NCBI GenBank assembly: GCA_045598025.1
Contig: JAZLLH010000065.1
Span: forward strand, 1 to 30,063
Direction: 5' to 3'
Length of the DNA stretch: 30,063 nucleotides
Origin: UBA1195 sp045598025
GTDB taxonomy: Bacteria > Bacteroidota > Bacteroidia > Bacteroidales > WCHB1-69
The notes beneath the pieces are model-generated. The model saw only the letters and a program-made list of their open reading frames with translations. It did no database searches and was not told the origin of the DNA. Positions 16,762 through 23,864 of the stretch are shown in pieces; the first letter of the stretch is position 1; every line of letters begins with the position of its first letter. Both the position numbers and the translations under genes were made by a program.

Positions 16762-17910
16762 ATGAAAAACTGGTATAAAAGTCAAAAATTTCTGACGAAG
16801 AGAAGCATTGAAGCTGGCCTTTTTTTGGTTATATTCTTCCTGTTTTTCGGATACATGTCGAGGAAGATGGGCCTTCCCAATATGTTGAATACATTGATGC
16901 AGACATCATACAGTCTGTTGCTGGAAACCGTGTTTTACATCATGGCCATTGCTGTTTTGTCCGGGGCCTTGGGAGCCCTGCTGACAGAATTCGGTGTAGT
17001 ACGTTTGGCTGAAATCGTTCTTCGCCCGCTGATGAAACCGCTGTACAATCTTCCCGGGGTGGCTGCTTTGGGGGGAATATTGACTTTTTTGTCTGATAAT
17101 CCGGCCATTATCGGTTTGTCAAAGGATCACCATTTTACCCGCTATTTCAAAAAGTACCAATTGGTTTCTCTGACCAATTTCGGAACGGCTTTCGGAATGG
17201 GCTTGGTCGTAATCGTATTCATGATGGGAAAAGGTTATCTGAAACCTGCTTTGGTCGGTTTGGTTGGAGCCATCGTGGGAAGTATCGTCTCTACCCGGCT
17301 GATGCAGCGTTCTGTTCTGAAATCATATCCGGAATTGGATGTCAAAGAAGAGGAAGAGGGTGATGAACAGCAGATTTCTTTCAAATCAGAGGGTGGTGTA
17401 TTCCTCCGATTCCTGAATTCCATACTGAATGGCGGAAAAAGCGGAGTTGAAATAGGTCTGGCTATTATTCCCGGTGTGCTGATTATTTCCACCATTGTCA
17501 TGATGCTGACGTTCGGAGCTCCGGACGGAGGATATGCAGGCGGTGCATACGAAGGCGTAGCTGTATTGCCTTGGTTGGCCTCCAAAATAGATTTTGTATT
17601 CCATTGGCTGTTCGGCTTCGAGTATCCCGAACTGGTGGCATTCCCCATTACCTCTTTGGGCGCAGTGGGCGCTGCATTGGGACTGGTTCCCAAATTTCAG
17701 GCATTGGGTCTGCTGAACGGGAACGCCATTGCTGTGTTTACGGCCATGGGTATGTGTTGGAGCGGCTATTTGAGCACGCATACGGCCATGCTGGATTCGC
17801 TGGGTTACCGCAAACTGATATCCAAGGCCATTGTTGCCCATACTTGGGGCGGATTGGCCGCGGGCATTGCCGCACATTGGCTGTATGTGTTGTTTGCTCT
17901 GATATTTTAG
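16762..17910 (+). CDS. Nucleoside-recognition (Gate) domain membrane protein
   Basis: The product has 382 residues and is an inner-membrane protein. About 8 to 10 hydrophobic segments can be seen; a charged cytosolic-looking loop (KEEEEGDEQQ, about 195-205) divides the chain. The two halves contain glycine-rich gate motifs: LGGILTFLSDNPAIIGLSKDHHF at about 94-116 in the first and AVGAALGLVPKFQALGLLNGNAI at about 303-325 in the second. The layout fits the nucleoside-recognition/Gate family related to spore-maturation proteins and nucleoside transporters, whose members may move nucleosides, other small solutes or ions; the substrate is not established. The ATG at 16762 fits the first membrane helix. 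It converges with the T9SS-cargo gene, leaving only 4 bp between the stops; a 4-bp stem there is too short to call a terminator. Confidence 0.78.
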   Translation: MKNWYKSQKFLTKRSIEAGLFLVIFFLFFGYMSRKMGLPNMLNTLMQTSYSLLLETVFYIMAIAVLSGALGALLTEFGVVRLAEIVLRPLMKPLYNLPGVAALGGILTFLSDNPAIIGLSKDHHFTRYFKKYQLVSLTNFGTAFGMGLVVIVFMMGKGYLKPALVGLVGAIVGSIVSTRLMQRSVLKSYPELDVKEEEEGDEQQISFKSEGGVFLRFLNSILNGGKSGVEIGLAIIPGVLIISTIVMMLTFGAPDGGYAGGAYEGVAVLPWLASKIDFVFHWLFGFEYPELVAFPITSLGAVGAALGLVPKFQALGLLNGNAIAVFTAMGMCWSGYLSTHTAMLDSLGYRKLISKAIVAHTWGGLAAGIAAHWLYVLFALIF

Positions 17911-17914
17911 CCGC

Positions 17915-19918
17915 TCAGCGGACTGAAAATTTTCCCTGCACTTCTTTTTGCTGGTCCGTGATGCGGATCAGGTAGAGTCCGGGCGCGTAGGCCGCTGTGG
18001 ACATTTCTTCTTTGTAGTTGCCGTTGTAAAGGCATTTTCCGTCAATTGAAAAAATCTGCAAACGGGAAGATGCCGCCTGCATGTCTTCCGGTAGCAGGAT
18101 ATGGATTTCGTCATCTGCCGGATTGGGGTAGACCGTACAACCCGATTGGGTCCGAGCCTGTCCGACTCCTACGGGGACTGGTTTCTGCAGTTTTCCGAAA
18201 TGAGGGCGTATCATGGGGGTCCCGGCCAGGAAACTTTCATTCCACCTGTTGTGGCTGAAGTAGCGAATCTGTTCGCTGTGATTGGTGTTCTGGTCGAATC
18301 CGACATTCAGAAAATTCCGTCCGGTCAGTTCGTATCCGATGAAAAAGGAACCCTTGAGCGCTACGGTTTTTTCCAGATAGAAGGTCTGGAAGGGGTAACG
18401 TCCTTCCTGAAATTCCTGATTTACCTTCTGGCTGTAGAGCAACTGTCCAGGCATGTCGTTCTGACAGTTCCATACGCAAAGGGTGAAATCGAAATCGTTG
18501 GTATTGCCATAGGTGTGGTTGATGTACATGCTGATGGCACCGAGTGAATCCGGAGTCTGAAGGTCAAATTTCAGTGCCAGGGCCGTGTGATAGGTGTTGA
18601 TGTCAATGACGCTGTATCCGGCTTCCGGAGTGCCGTCATCGTATGCGTAATAATTTCCGAAAACCTGAGTGAAAACGACGGTATCATTATACGGATTCAC
18701 ATCCCCGGAACCGGCTTCCTTGTGCAGATGTACGATACGGAAAGAGGCCGTGTCACCGGTGGCTGACAATGACAGGTTCTGTATAGACGGTCGAGCGTGG
18801 GGTGCATAGTCCTGGTATCCCTTGGGACGGTGGTAGGCAATGTTATAGGAGCCTCCGTCATAGGTGGCTACCGTACGTCCTTCGCAGTCAGTAATCCAGT
18901 ATTGGTAACTGGCATTTTTTGTGGCATTGGACAGGTTGATCAGGGAATTCCGGAATTCGGTTTTCAGTTCAGTGGCCTGAAACTGTTTCCAGGGCATGGC
19001 TTCGTAATGCTGCAGAATGCTTCCCGGGTTATCGGCGAATGCGATGTCGTCAATAAAGGTGTCTTTGCAATTTCTGCCTCTATCCAGACGCACGTAATCA
19101 ATATTCCAAAAATCCACATTCCCCGCCCAAGTCAGATTGTCGGAAGTGTACTCCAGCGAGGCCAGATTGCGGAAACGGAATTGAAAACCCTTGTTGAAAA
19201 AACGCTGGTCTGTAATGGGAATCATGACTTGGCGAAAATACAGACCGGAATCCAGATGGTGTGCAGCAATGAATTCTTCCAGGCTGCATCCTCCGGCAGA
19301 CCAAATAGGAACCCAGACTGTTTTCATAACGTAACGATCTGAATCTATGTCTGAAAAAATGGTGTCACCGTTCCAGTATCCGAATTCCAGAATCAGAGAA
19401 TCTGTGTTTTCCGGAGCATCTCCCAATCCTTCCCATGGATGATTGTTCAGCCCGCCTCCCGGTTGGTAGAAAAAACTGAAATAGACGGAGTCGGCGATGC
19501 TGAGTTCCCGACCATAGGGCGAAAAAACAGAGTCCAGGCGTATGGGTCTGGAAGTGAGAGTGTCAGCCGGAAAAGCAGTCGTGCCCCCGTGGCTGTATAT
19601 GCGACCTTGTGCATCGGTTGCATCCAGCGTTGCCACCCCTATGGAAGGCGGCCTGACTCCGAAATTATGGTTGATGTATGCGTTGTCATCTGTCCACCGG
19701 CTGGTGTCAGGATATCCGTTCTTATATGAAAAATCCTCCAAAAAAGGCAGCAGCAGCGGAGATGCCGGTGTAGGAAAGGACTTTTTTTGAAAATTCGGAT
19801 TTGCGGAAGGCATGCCCTGTAATTGCGGGTTCCCCTGCAAAAGAGTACGCTGTTCCTGAGCCGATACGAGGTAAAAACTCCCGAAAAGAAGGAGTAGAAG
19901 GAATCCTGCCTTTTTCAT
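17915..19918 (-). CDS. T9SS-secreted protein with type A C-terminal sorting domain
   Basis: The product has 667 residues. A signal peptide (MKKAGFLLLLLFGSFYLVSA, cleavage before QEQ) is followed by a long beta-rich body with repeated W/Y-G-D patterns and no catalytic motif that I recognise. Residues 595-667 are a clear type IX secretion C-terminal domain: TVYPNPADDEIHI at the start, an LQIFSIDGK middle and an APGLYLIRI end, then KFSVR. Such domains steer cargo through the T9SS translocon, after which they are cut and the protein is fixed to the cell surface (A-LPS) or released. This shows that the organism must encode a T9SS elsewhere. It lies 32 bp behind the glycosyltransferase gene with no promoter in between, so it is probably the third gene of the clpC unit. 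Confidence 0.85.
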   Translation of the reverse strand: MKKAGFLLLLLFGSFYLVSAQEQRTLLQGNPQLQGMPSANPNFQKKSFPTPASPLLLPFLEDFSYKNGYPDTSRWTDDNAYINHNFGVRPPSIGVATLDATDAQGRIYSHGGTTAFPADTLTSRPIRLDSVFSPYGRELSIADSVYFSFFYQPGGGLNNHPWEGLGDAPENTDSLILEFGYWNGDTIFSDIDSDRYVMKTVWVPIWSAGGCSLEEFIAAHHLDSGLYFRQVMIPITDQRFFNKGFQFRFRNLASLEYTSDNLTWAGNVDFWNIDYVRLDRGRNCKDTFIDDIAFADNPGSILQHYEAMPWKQFQATELKTEFRNSLINLSNATKNASYQYWITDCEGRTVATYDGGSYNIAYHRPKGYQDYAPHARPSIQNLSLSATGDTASFRIVHLHKEAGSGDVNPYNDTVVFTQVFGNYYAYDDGTPEAGYSVIDINTYHTALALKFDLQTPDSLGAISMYINHTYGNTNDFDFTLCVWNCQNDMPGQLLYSQKVNQEFQEGRYPFQTFYLEKTVALKGSFFIGYELTGRNFLNVGFDQNTNHSEQIRYFSHNRWNESFLAGTPMIRPHFGKLQKPVPVGVGQARTQSGCTVYPNPADDEIHILLPEDMQAASSRLQIFSIDGKCLYNGNYKEEMSTAAYAPGLYLIRITDQQKEVQGKFSVR

Positions 19919-19950
19919 GTATATTTTCGTTTTTCTGTTAACGCGACCAT

Positions 19951-21084
19951 TTACTTTTTATTGAGTGTTGCTGTGTCATTAATAATCTCCCACAGCGTTT
20001 CTGCGCTCCGGTCCCAGGAAAATTTCCGCAGCTGCTGAATTCCTTTCCGCTGCATTTTCTGTACCAGTAATTTGTCTCTATCGATTTTCTGCATGGCTTG
20101 TGCAATTTCATCCGGATTCTCGGGATGAACCAATATGGCGGCATCTCCGGCTACTTCCGGCATGGCCGTTGTAAGGGAAGTGATGACGGGTGTGTGTGTG
20201 GCATACGCTTCCAGTATGGGAACTCCGAATCCTTCAAAATAGGAGACGTAAAGCAGCCCGTCCGCAGAGGACAATATGCGGTTCAGTTCCGTGGTGCTGA
20301 CGTAATCGGTGAAAAGGATGTCGTTCCTGTACTTCCGCCGGAGCAGGCAGTCCTCCATCTCCGAGTCCCAATATTTTCGGCTGCCGGCGAACAGCAGCAA
20401 ATTGCTGCCTCCGGTTTCTCTGTATACATCGTAGGCTTTGAGCTGATTTTGAATATTCTTCCTGCGGTTGGTCGTTCCTATAAATACAAAATAGTGTTTT
20501 CCCCGGCTCCATTTCTCGCGGGTTTCCGTTTGTGCCTCTTCGGAAATGGGGAAGAAGTCATCTGCGGCCGCATTGTATGCCACCCGTATTTTTTCTTCGG
20601 GAATGCGGTAGGTGTTTGCAATGTCTTTTTTACAGAATTCGGAGACTGTTACCAGTGCATCGCATTTTTTTGCAAACAGGGGAAAGTAGCGGTGATAGTA
20701 TTTCCGATGGGAGGTGTGCAGGAATTCGGGAAAATGTTCAAAATTGATGTCGTGGATGATGTCCACTGTACGGACGTCGGTATGAAGACAGATAAAGCCG
20801 TCGGGAGAAAAAAATACGTCCGTTTTTTCCTTTTTCAGCGCATGTCTCAGGCTGATTTCAAAAAACCACTTCCACAGCAGAGGGTGACGGGCCTGAGGGT
20901 GCAGGACCACCGGCCGGACGTTTTCTCCGAAGATGTATTCCTCCCGAAAGGGTCGGTCGAAAAAGAATACGAATTCATGTTCCGGATGGGACTTGACCAT
21001 GCGGCGCACCACTTCGTAGGCATACCAGGCAATGCCATCCATCTTTCCTTTGACGAACAAGCGGGTGTTGATGCCTATGCGCAT
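19951..21084 (-). CDS. Glycosyltransferase family 4 protein
   Basis: The product has 377 residues with the GT-B fold layout of GT4 enzymes. The N-terminal half carries MRIGINTRLF and a DGIAWYAYEVVRRM loop in place of the usual G-G-x-G. The C-terminal half has GTTNRRKN (203-210), typical of donor-domain entry, and the E-x7-E retaining motif E284-GFGVPIL-E292. GT4 enzymes transfer a sugar from a nucleotide donor to a glycan or lipid acceptor in the cytoplasm; the donor and acceptor cannot be read from the sequence. There is no signal peptide. Its ATG lies inside the final codons of clpC (10-bp overlap, 21075-21084), which implies coupled translation with the unfoldase. The T9SS-cargo gene follows. 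Confidence 0.87.
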   Translation of the reverse strand: MRIGINTRLFVKGKMDGIAWYAYEVVRRMVKSHPEHEFVFFFDRPFREEYIFGENVRPVVLHPQARHPLLWKWFFEISLRHALKKEKTDVFFSPDGFICLHTDVRTVDIIHDINFEHFPEFLHTSHRKYYHRYFPLFAKKCDALVTVSEFCKKDIANTYRIPEEKIRVAYNAAADDFFPISEEAQTETREKWSRGKHYFVFIGTTNRRKNIQNQLKAYDVYRETGGSNLLLFAGSRKYWDSEMEDCLLRRKYRNDILFTDYVSTTELNRILSSADGLLYVSYFEGFGVPILEAYATHTPVITSLTTAMPEVAGDAAILVHPENPDEIAQAMQKIDRDKLLVQKMQRKGIQQLRKFSWDRSAETLWEIINDTATLNKK

Positions 21085-23621
21085 GTTTCTGTGGGATTTA
21101 GAGTGTTTGTCCGGAATGTCAGCGACGTTTTGTCTTCGTTGACGGTAATGAGAACGCTGTCACCTTTCTGTATGCTTCCACCGATGATGCCGTCTGAGAG
21201 CAGGTCTTCTACGTAGCGTTGTATGGCCCGTTTCAAAGGTCTGGCGCCGTATTGTGCATTCCATCCGTTGTCTGTCAGAAAATCTTTTCCCTCCTCGCTC
21301 AATTCGAGGGAAATGCCCATTTCCTGCAATCTGTTGCATACATGTTTCATTTCGATGTCAATGATGCGGTGTATGGCCTCCCTGTTCAGCGGATTGAATA
21401 CGATAATGTCGTCAATGCGGTTCAGGAATTCGGGAGCGAATTGTTTTCGCACAGCGTTTTCCACTACTTTTTGTGCGTCGGCCGCATAGGCGTCCTGTCG
21501 GGCCGAGGTGTTGAAACCGACTCCGGTCCCGAAGTCGGCCAATTGCCGGCTTCCCACATTGGACGTCATGATGATGATGGTGTTCTTGAAATCCACCTTT
21601 CTGCCCAACCCGTCTGTCAACTGCCCGTCGTCAAATACTTGAAGAAGGATGTTGTAGATGTCTGTATGGGCTTTTTCTATCTCGTCCAGCAGAACGATAG
21701 AGTAGGGTTTTCTTCTCACTTTTTCGGTCAGTTGTCCGCCTTCTTCGTAACCTACATAGCCGGGAGGCGCTCCTACCAGTCTTGAAATCGTGAATTTTTC
21801 CATGTATTCGCTCATGTCTATCCGAATCAGCGCCTCGGTACTGTCGAACAGATAGTCGGACAGAATTTTTGCCAAATAGGTTTTGCCAACACCGGTGGGA
21901 CCGAGGAAAATGAAGGTTGCAATCGGTTTGTTGGGATCTTTCAGACCAATCTTGTTTCTCCGAATAGCTTTGCATATTTTCTGTACAGCCTCATCCTGAC
22001 CGATGATTTTGTTCTTGAGGTCGTCTTCCATGTGAGACAGTCGTCCGTGTTCTTCTTCGGAAACCCGTTTGGCAGGAACTCCGGTAATCATCGCAACTAC
22101 ATCGGCAACGGTGTTTTCGTCCACTATCTGCCGGTGCTGTCGGATTTCTTCATCCCAGGCCTGTTTCCGTTGTTGCAGTTCGGTTTCCTTTGTTTTGTAC
22201 AGGTCGCGGTATCGGGCAGCTTCTTCGTAGGATTGCTGAAGGATGGCCTGTTTTTTCTGTTCTGTGATTTCGTCCAGCTGTTTCTCCAACAGGGTGATTT
22301 CCTCAGGTACATCAATGTTGTGAATGTGTACGCGAGCGCCGGCTTCGTCCAAGGCATCAATGGCCTTGTCGGGAAGACAGCGGTCTGTAATGTAGCGTTG
22401 CGTCAGACGCACGCAGGCCTGTAGTGCTCCGTCGGTATACCGGACCAGGTGATGGTCTTCGTATTTGTCTTTGATGTTCTTCAGAATTTCAAGCGTCTCT
22501 TCGGGTGAAGTGGGTTCGATCAGCACTTTCTGGAATCGGCGCTCCAAAGCTCCGTCTGCTTCGATGTTTTTGCGATATTCGTCCAGGGTGGTGGCACCTA
22601 TGCATTGGAGTTCCCCTCTGGCCAATGCAGGTTTGAACATATTGGAGGCGTCCAGGGAACCTGCTACGTTTCCGGCTCCGACAATGGTATGGATTTCATC
22701 AATGAAGAGAATGACGTCGTGATTGTTTTCCAACTCTCCCAAAACGGCTTTCATTCGCTCTTCGAATTGTCCCCGGTATTTCGTCCCGGCAACCATGGAT
22801 GCGATATCCAGATTGACAATGCGTTTGTTGAAGAGTATGCGGGGCACTTTTTTCTCTTTGATGCGGAGAGCCAGTCCTTCTGCTATCGCTGATTTTCCTA
22901 CACCGGGTTCTCCGATCAGTATGGGGTTGTTCTTTTTCCTACGGCTCAAAATCTGGGCGATGCGTTCCAGCTCTTTTTCTCTGCCTACAATCGGATCCAG
23001 TCGGCCTTCGTCCGCAGCTTTGCTCAAATCCCTTCCGAAAGTGTCCAAAACAGGAGTGTTGCTTTTCTTGAAGTCGCCGCTTTTGGCTTTGGGTTGAATG
23101 GGGCGGCTGATCTCTGTCTCGTCGGGCTCTTCCTCTTCGGATGGAACGGAGGTGTCTTCTGTCCGCTCTCCTTGAATGCAGTCTTGAGAAAGCAGGTATT
23201 GCTCTGCTTTTCTGTAGGTGATACCGTATGTTTTCAACAATTGCTGTATGTAATTGTCGCTTTTCCACAGTATGGCCAACAGCAGATGTTCCGGCTCTAT
23301 GGCGTTTCCATGGAATTTTTTGGCAAACAGCCCCGCCAGGTCAAAGATGCGTTCGGTCTGTTTGTACAGAGGCAGACTCTCTTTTTTTGTGTCGGATGTG
23401 ACACCGGCGGGATCCGCTATCTTGTTTTCGATTTCCATTCTGATGGCATTCGGATTTACGTCCATTTCGCGCAGGAGTTTTTTAAGAACGGGAACGTCCT
23501 GATCAATCATGCTCAGGAACAGGTGCTCTATGCCGATGCATGTGTTTCCCAACTGTTGTGCTTCTACCGAACTGTAACGGACAATGGCATCCGTATCTTC
23601 TGAAAAAAACCATTTTTCCAT
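21075..23621 (-). CDS. clpC: ATP-dependent Clp protease ATP-binding subunit ClpC
   Basis: The product has 848 residues and is a two-ring AAA+ unfoldase that feeds proteins to ClpP. Order: Clp N-terminal repeat domain (about 1-145); AAA1 with Walker A GEPGVGKS (237-244) and Walker B ending in D308-E309; a UVR-type coiled linker (about 445-485); AAA2 with Walker A GPTGVGKT (574-581) and D646-E647; and VGF at 701-703, the tripeptide loop that docks on ClpP. The short UVR linker and this loop mark ClpC rather than ClpB. The frame is open upstream to 23741, but the extension is Cys/Lys-rich non-protein-like sequence, the promoter lies inside it, and MEKWFFSEDTDAIVRYSS at 23621 is the expected N-terminus. 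It is divergent from gyrA and overlaps the GT4 gene behind it. Confidence 0.93.
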   Translation of the reverse strand: MEKWFFSEDTDAIVRYSSVEAQQLGNTCIGIEHLFLSMIDQDVPVLKKLLREMDVNPNAIRMEIENKIADPAGVTSDTKKESLPLYKQTERIFDLAGLFAKKFHGNAIEPEHLLLAILWKSDNYIQQLLKTYGITYRKAEQYLLSQDCIQGERTEDTSVPSEEEEPDETEISRPIQPKAKSGDFKKSNTPVLDTFGRDLSKAADEGRLDPIVGREKELERIAQILSRRKKNNPILIGEPGVGKSAIAEGLALRIKEKKVPRILFNKRIVNLDIASMVAGTKYRGQFEERMKAVLGELENNHDVILFIDEIHTIVGAGNVAGSLDASNMFKPALARGELQCIGATTLDEYRKNIEADGALERRFQKVLIEPTSPEETLEILKNIKDKYEDHHLVRYTDGALQACVRLTQRYITDRCLPDKAIDALDEAGARVHIHNIDVPEEITLLEKQLDEITEQKKQAILQQSYEEAARYRDLYKTKETELQQRKQAWDEEIRQHRQIVDENTVADVVAMITGVPAKRVSEEEHGRLSHMEDDLKNKIIGQDEAVQKICKAIRRNKIGLKDPNKPIATFIFLGPTGVGKTYLAKILSDYLFDSTEALIRIDMSEYMEKFTISRLVGAPPGYVGYEEGGQLTEKVRRKPYSIVLLDEIEKAHTDIYNILLQVFDDGQLTDGLGRKVDFKNTIIIMTSNVGSRQLADFGTGVGFNTSARQDAYAADAQKVVENAVRKQFAPEFLNRIDDIIVFNPLNREAIHRIIDIEMKHVCNRLQEMGISLELSEEGKDFLTDNGWNAQYGARPLKRAIQRYVEDLLSDGIIGGSIQKGDSVLITVNEDKTSLTFRTNTLNPTETCA

Positions 23622-23682
23622 ATCTATACCAATCTTTATTTCAGTTTGTTGCAAAAAACAGGCCACACAATGGCAGCAAATA

Positions 23683-23715
23683 TCAAAAGTACTACAAATC
23701 CGCTTTTTTCCCAAA
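23683..23715 (-). promoter_or_regulatory. clpC: Bacteroidota-type promoter of clpC
   Basis: Read on the minus strand: TTTG (23715-23712), 21 nt, then TACTTTTG (23690-23683). Both elements match the consensus and the spacing is ideal. The leader to the ATG at 23621 would be about 55 nt. It confirms the choice of the shorter clpC start, because the longer frame begins upstream of the promoter. Confidence 0.8.
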
Positions 23716-23776
23716 GCTCTCTTCTTCTCTTTTTTCAACACCCGAATGTGAAATAAAAAAAGTTGGAAAAATGAAT

Positions 23777-23803
23777 TTTGAAAACAAAAAAATGGTATTT
23801 TTG
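23777..23803 (+). promoter_or_regulatory. gyrA: Probable promoter of gyrA
   Basis: TATTTTTG at 23796-23803 is an exact -7 element, with TTTG at 23777-23780 only 15 nt upstream, shorter than the normal 19-21. The leader to the ATG at 23865 would be about 55 nt. Confidence 0.55.
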
Positions 23804-23864
23804 TAACTTATACGTAATATTATTATTATATTGGCTATCAATAAGGTATACGAAAAAAAGTTAT

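Noticed and set aside
20098..21216. Plus-strand open frame of 372 codons
   Set aside because: It is antisense to the GT4 gene and the end of clpC; the real frame has clear GT4 motifs.
23622..23741. N-terminal extension of clpC
   Set aside because: It contains the clpC promoter and does not resemble a Clp N-terminus.
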